A stretch of 45,985 bases of DNA from Clostridia bacterium (lineage in GTDB: Bacteria; Bacillota; Clostridia; Christensenellales; CAG-314), in the NCBI GenBank assembly GCA_900769665.1, contig CAAGHL010000029.1, forward strand, positions 1 to 45,985, read 5' to 3'. Position numbers and translations under genes: made by a program. Under the pieces are notes generated by a model. It had not been told where the DNA came from, searched no databases, and saw nothing but the letters and a program-made list of their open reading frames with translations. The first letter of the stretch is position 1. Every line of letters starts with the position of its first letter. Shown in pieces: positions 42,928 to 45,985 of the stretch.

Positions 42928-44475
42928 TTATTGCTCGTCGATGAGCGGTTTGCCCGTCATTTCGGCAGGGATTTCCATACCCATGGAGTAAAGCATTGTT
43001 GGCGCAATGTCGCACAACGCACCATGATGCAACGTCACCTTGCCGCGAGCCGCCTCGTCCACCATGATGAAGGGAACAAGGTTTGTGGTATGCGCGGTAA
43101 AGGGTTTGCCGTCGTCGTCAAGCATTTTTTCCGCATTGCCGTGGTCGGCGGTAACAAACACTCTGCCGCCGTTTTGCAAAATAGTTTCCACCACCTTGCG
43201 CACACACTCGTCCACCGTTGCAACGGCTTTTTCCGCCGCAGGGATAACGCCCGTATGTCCTACCATGTCGCAGTTGGCGTAGTTGAGTATCATTACGTCG
43301 TACTTGCACTTTTCGATTTCGGCAACGGCACGGTCGCACACTTCGTATGCGGACATTTCCGGTTGCAGATCGTAGGTGGCAACCCTGGGCGAAGGCACCA
43401 ACACACGAGTTTCGCCTTCGTTGGGAGCTTCCACACCGCCGTTGAAGAAGAACGTTACGTGCGCATATTTTTCCGTTTCGGCAATACGAAGTTGAGTTTT
43501 GCCACACTTAGCAAGGTATTCGCCAAGGGTGTTTTCCAACTTTTCGGGTTTGTAGGCGATGTCCACGCCGACAAATTTTTCGTCGTATTGCGTCATGCAC
43601 ACCCAGTACACTTTGCGTGCCTTGCCGCGAAGGTCAAAGCCGTCAAAGCCGGGTTGAGTGAAAGCACGGGTAATTTCGCGAGCGCGATCGGGACGGAAAT
43701 TGAAGAAGATTACCGCATCGCCGTTTTCGATGGTCGCAACGGGTTTGCCGTTTTCCGTAATGACGGTAGGCAACACAAATTCGTCGGTCACGCCTGCCTC
43801 GTAGCTGGCTTTGAGTGCCGCAACGGGGTCCTCGGCGGAGTTTACGCCCTTGCCGAGAGCCAACATATCGTAGGCTTTTTCCTCGCGATCCCAACGGTTG
43901 TCGCGGTCCATTGCGTAGTAACGTCCGCAAACGGAAGCCACCTTTCCGAATTCGATTTCCTTCATCTTGGCTTGCAACTCCTCGATGAAGCCTGCGCCGC
44001 TTGTCGGGGAAACGTCACGTCCATCCATGTAGCAATGTACGTAAACGTTACTCAAACCTTGTTGTTTGGCAAAGTCCAACAGTGCTTTGCAGTGATTGAT
44101 GTGGGAGTGCACGCCGCCGTTGCTCATAAGACCCATTACGTGCAATTTGCCGCCCGACTTTTTGACATAGTTGACTGCGTTCAAAAATGCGGGGTTGGTG
44201 AAGAAATCGCCGTCGGAAATGCTCTTTGTAATGCGCGTCAACTCTTGGTAAACAACACGTCCTGCACCCATGTTTAGGTGTCCGACTTCGCTGTTGCCCA
44301 TTTGTCCCTCGGGCAAACCTACCGCCATGCCGCTTGCGTCAAGCGTTGTTGTGGGGTAGTTTGTCATCAAGTAATGTACGTAAGGGCTGCACTCTACTCC
44401 TACCGCGTTACCTTTTGCTTGCTTGGACAAGCCGTAGCCGTCCATGATTACCAATGCTGTGATTTTTTTGTCCAT
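42928..44475 (-). CDS. gpmI: 2,3-bisphosphoglycerate-independent phosphoglycerate mutase
   Basis: 515 residues from the ATG at 44475 (GAGG five bases upstream). Metal-binding D12 (VIMDGYG), phosphoserine nucleophile S62 (GNSEVGHL), DGRDVSPTSG and the C-terminal ADHGNAE cluster are all present. It interconverts 3- and 2-phosphoglycerate in glycolysis using manganese. It follows tpiA in the same direction; enolase, which normally comes next, is absent. Confidence 0.98.
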   Translation of the reverse strand: MDKKITALVIMDGYGLSKQAKGNAVGVECSPYVHYLMTNYPTTTLDASGMAVGLPEGQMGNSEVGHLNMGAGRVVYQELTRITKSISDGDFFTNPAFLNAVNYVKKSGGKLHVMGLMSNGGVHSHINHCKALLDFAKQQGLSNVYVHCYMDGRDVSPTSGAGFIEELQAKMKEIEFGKVASVCGRYYAMDRDNRWDREEKAYDMLALGKGVNSAEDPVAALKASYEAGVTDEFVLPTVITENGKPVATIENGDAVIFFNFRPDRAREITRAFTQPGFDGFDLRGKARKVYWVCMTQYDEKFVGVDIAYKPEKLENTLGEYLAKCGKTQLRIAETEKYAHVTFFFNGGVEAPNEGETRVLVPSPRVATYDLQPEMSAYEVCDRAVAEIEKCKYDVMILNYANCDMVGHTGVIPAAEKAVATVDECVRKVVETILQNGGRVFVTADHGNAEKMLDDDGKPFTAHTTNLVPFIMVDEAARGKVTLHHGALCDIAPTMLYSMGMEIPAEMTGKPLIDEQ

Positions 44476-44535
44476 ACTGTCCTCTTGGTTGTTGAGATTG
44501 CTCGCTGACAAAACCGCAAACAATCACACATTAAA

Positions 44536-44580
44536 GGCAAATTACCTCAAAATACATATATCGTTACGCAGGTAAATGCC
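44536..44580. repeat. Interrupted inverted repeat between tpiA and gpmI
   Basis: GGCAAATTACCT pairs with AGGTAAATGCC across a 22-base AT-rich loop. It may be a weak terminator or leader structure. Low certainty. Confidence 0.35.
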
Positions 44581-44601
44581 ATATTTGTTACGAAATTTCA
44601 C

Positions 44602-44627
44602 ATACGTATGCAAAAATTCGTTACAAT
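44602..44627. repeat. 24-26 bp intergenic motif, copy B (tpiA-gpmI)
   Basis: ACATACGTATGCAAAAATTCG plus TTACA, the second copy of the motif at 5999-6024. It lies five bases after the tpiA stop and about 130 before gpmI. Confidence 0.6.
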
Positions 44628-44631
44628 CAAA

Positions 44632-45384
44632 CTATTTGTGAGCGTTGACCACTGCCGCAAATTTTTCTGCAACAAGGCTTGCTCCGCCGATAAGACCGCC
44701 GTCGATTTCCGCCATTGAAAGCAATCCTGCGGCGTTTTTGTCGTTCATGCTGCCGCCGTATTGGATGTACAGTTGGTCAGCGACTTGCTTGCCGTACTTG
44801 TCGGCAAATACACTACGAACAAATCCGATAGCTTCGTTGGCTTGTTCGTCGGTTGCGGTAACGCCCGTACCGATTGCCCAAACAGGCTCGTAAGCAACAA
44901 CTATGTTTTTGAGTTCATCGGCAGTAATGTCGGCAAAACCTTCTACTACTTGACGACGAAGGACGGTTTTCATATTGCCGCTGTTGCGCTCTTCAAGCGT
45001 TTCGCCGATGCAAACGATGGGTTTCAAACCTGCCGCAAGCGCCGCTTTGGTACGTGCAAGCACCGTTGCGTCCGTTTCGCCGAAGTAAGTACGGCGTTCG
45101 CTGTGACCGATTACGACGTATTCCACGCCCAGTTCCGTCAACATAGAGGGAGCGATTTCGCCTGTAAAAGCACCGCTTTCCTTCCAATGGCAGTTTTCCG
45201 CACCGACATGAATATTAGTTCCCTTAGTCAATTCCACCGCTACGTCCAAATCCGTATACGGTACGCAAATGATTACCGTATTTTTTGTATCCTTTACAAG
45301 CGGAATAAGGTTGTTGATCAATTCTTTGGTTTCTTTGCGGGTTTTGTTCATCTTCCAATTGCCCGCGATGATTTTGTTTTTCAT
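44632..45384 (-). CDS. tpiA: Triosephosphate isomerase
   Basis: 250 residues from the ATG at 45384 (AAGAAGG seven bases upstream); the longer frame is rejected. Catalytic residues: Lys in AGNWKMNK (K11), His in VIGHSERR, Glu in AYEPVWAIGTG, and the phosphate-gripping YGGSM. It interconverts dihydroxyacetone phosphate and glyceraldehyde-3-phosphate. Upstream gap and pgk are missing from the window; the upstream repeats suggest this is the operon start. Confidence 0.98.
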   Translation of the reverse strand: MKNKIIAGNWKMNKTRKETKELINNLIPLVKDTKNTVIICVPYTDLDVAVELTKGTNIHVGAENCHWKESGAFTGEIAPSMLTELGVEYVVIGHSERRTYFGETDATVLARTKAALAAGLKPIVCIGETLEERNSGNMKTVLRRQVVEGFADITADELKNIVVAYEPVWAIGTGVTATDEQANEAIGFVRSVFADKYGKQVADQLYIQYGGSMNDKNAAGLLSMAEIDGGLIGGASLVAEKFAAVVNAHK

Positions 45385-45531
45385 GAAAAAACCTTCTTTT
45401 TGTGAGATTTTTAGTTTATAGATTTGAGAACGAGATTTTTCGGGGAGCGCCTTTTTTGCAATAAGTTTGCGTAAAAGCACCCAACTAACAGCGTCAAATG
45501 CTTACCTTTTCGGTCGCTCGGTCGCCAACTT

Positions 45532-45569
45532 CCCGAACCCCTCTCCAAAAATTTGGAGTAGGGGTAGGG
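45532..45569. repeat. CCCTCTCC-type hairpin repeat
   Basis: CCCGAACCCCTCTCCAAAAA and TTTGGAGTAGGGGTAGGG form an imperfect hairpin of about 17 pairs. This style of short GC-rich palindrome is common in intergenic DNA. Confidence 0.55.
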
Positions 45570-45615
45570 AAAGATTAGGATAGCAATAAGTAGGCCATCG
45601 CATTATCTAAGTTTT

Positions 45616-45732
45616 CATTGCGAGGAATCCGTGCATTTCGGCTGACGTGGCAATCAGCTAGGAAACACCCTTGTTAATATCGGCGCTTCCGCGAGATCTC
45701 CACGTCGCAAAAATCGCTCCTCGGGATGAGAT
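45616..45732. repeat. REP-like palindromic repeat, copy 2
   Basis: CATTGCGAGGA... and ...TCCTCGGGATGAG at the ends, with GACGTGGCAATC and GATCTCCACGTCGC inside, give an inverted arrangement. It shares about 27 bases with 11812-11842. Confidence 0.6.
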
Positions 45733-45985
45733 CATTAGAATGTTTCGACATTAGACTTACTGCAAATGAACACACTCTTCACCATTCAACATTGATTGAT
45801 AAATTGTGATACATCACCACAAACATACAGCAAAAATCTACTTGCCATCGATGTGGCGTTGCAATTGTCGAATAAACCGCCTTAAACATACTGCAAGGCG
45901 AGGTTGGAGATGGGTGCGAAGGGCGACAACTGGGCGGTGCGTCGCGACGGGCGCATACTAAAGCGTATGTAACCTAGCGACCTCC

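Larger units (their letters stand above)
45385..45985. other. Repeat-rich end region without genes
   Basis: No convincing gene. Contains an inverted repeat of CCCCTCTCC type (45532-45569) and a REP-like element (45616-45732). From 45740 to 45985 nothing was recognised, except a short minus-strand open frame beginning MRPSRRTAQLSPF that looks like translated repeat. Confidence 0.6.

Overview
The window reads as chromosome from an uncultured Gram-positive, Clostridia-type bacterium (Bacillota). The support is gene order and content: yajC-secD-recJ-rel-MBL-hemZ, yebC-ruvC-ruvA-ruvB-queA-tgt, infC-rpmI-rplT-trmH, tpiA-gpmI-secG-rnr-smpB, an intact sporulation sigma factor (sigK type) and a CwlD-type spore-cortex amidase. 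The last two suggest a present or ancestral capacity to sporulate. Nearly everything is encoded on the minus strand, as expected for leading-strand genes on one replichore. The only clear plus-strand genes are sigK and a ferritin-like gene with its small partner.

Layout. 1-343: right part of a miniature inverted-repeat element. 344-10752 (minus): yajC, a TIGR04086-like membrane protein, a diverged SecD-like protein, recJ, rel, an MBL hydrolase, hemZ and a DUF3810-like membrane protein. 10753-11895: a long gene-poor stretch of decayed repeats. 11896-14298: a very large prepilin-like protein with a beta-helix-like body, and a small membrane protein. 14425-18945: tgt, queA, ruvB, ruvA, ruvC. 19360-22162: yebC, a TrmH-family methyltransferase, rplT, rpmI, infC. 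22812-25831: a small XRE regulator, a paired chromate transporter and a PflX-like radical SAM protein. 26162-26848: sigK. 27003-31901: a small membrane protein, a large permuted GH3 glycosidase and a BspA-like leucine-rich lipoprotein. 32302-34382: a GHKL histidine kinase and LytTR response regulator. 34723-36066: a YbaK/ProX deacylase and cwlD. 36067-37100: a 1 kb non-coding region with clustered DnaA boxes and a full-length MITE. 37101-38476: ferritin-like protein plus a 45-aa partner. 38588-45384: P-loop protein, smpB, rnr, secG, gpmI, tpiA. 45385-45985: repeat-rich end.

Housekeeping genes dominate: Holliday-junction processing with queuosine synthesis, translation initiation and ribosomal proteins, glycolysis with RNA decay and ribosome rescue, and stringent response with recombination. 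The more distinctive material lies between them. (1) A LytTR-type motif occurs as a 26-bp palindrome overlapping the promoter of the kinase/regulator operon, and as three direct repeats about two helical turns apart just upstream of the lipoprotein promoter. Together these outline a small two-component regulon. (2) smpB and the YbaK-like gene have sigma-A-like promoters exactly six bases before their ATG and no Shine-Dalgarno sequence, so both look leaderless. (3) A 285-bp element with perfect 25-bp terminal inverted repeats has decayed relatives at several other sites, three of them abutting stop codons. (4) infC appears to start at AUC behind a promoter and transcription attenuator. (5) Three exact DnaA boxes plus near matches lie in 175 bp far from any recognisable dnaA or dnaN.

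Promoters were found by eye as hexamer pairs with 17-bp spacing, and terminators as hairpins with a U-run. Family assignments come from motifs and remembered family features, not from database searches.
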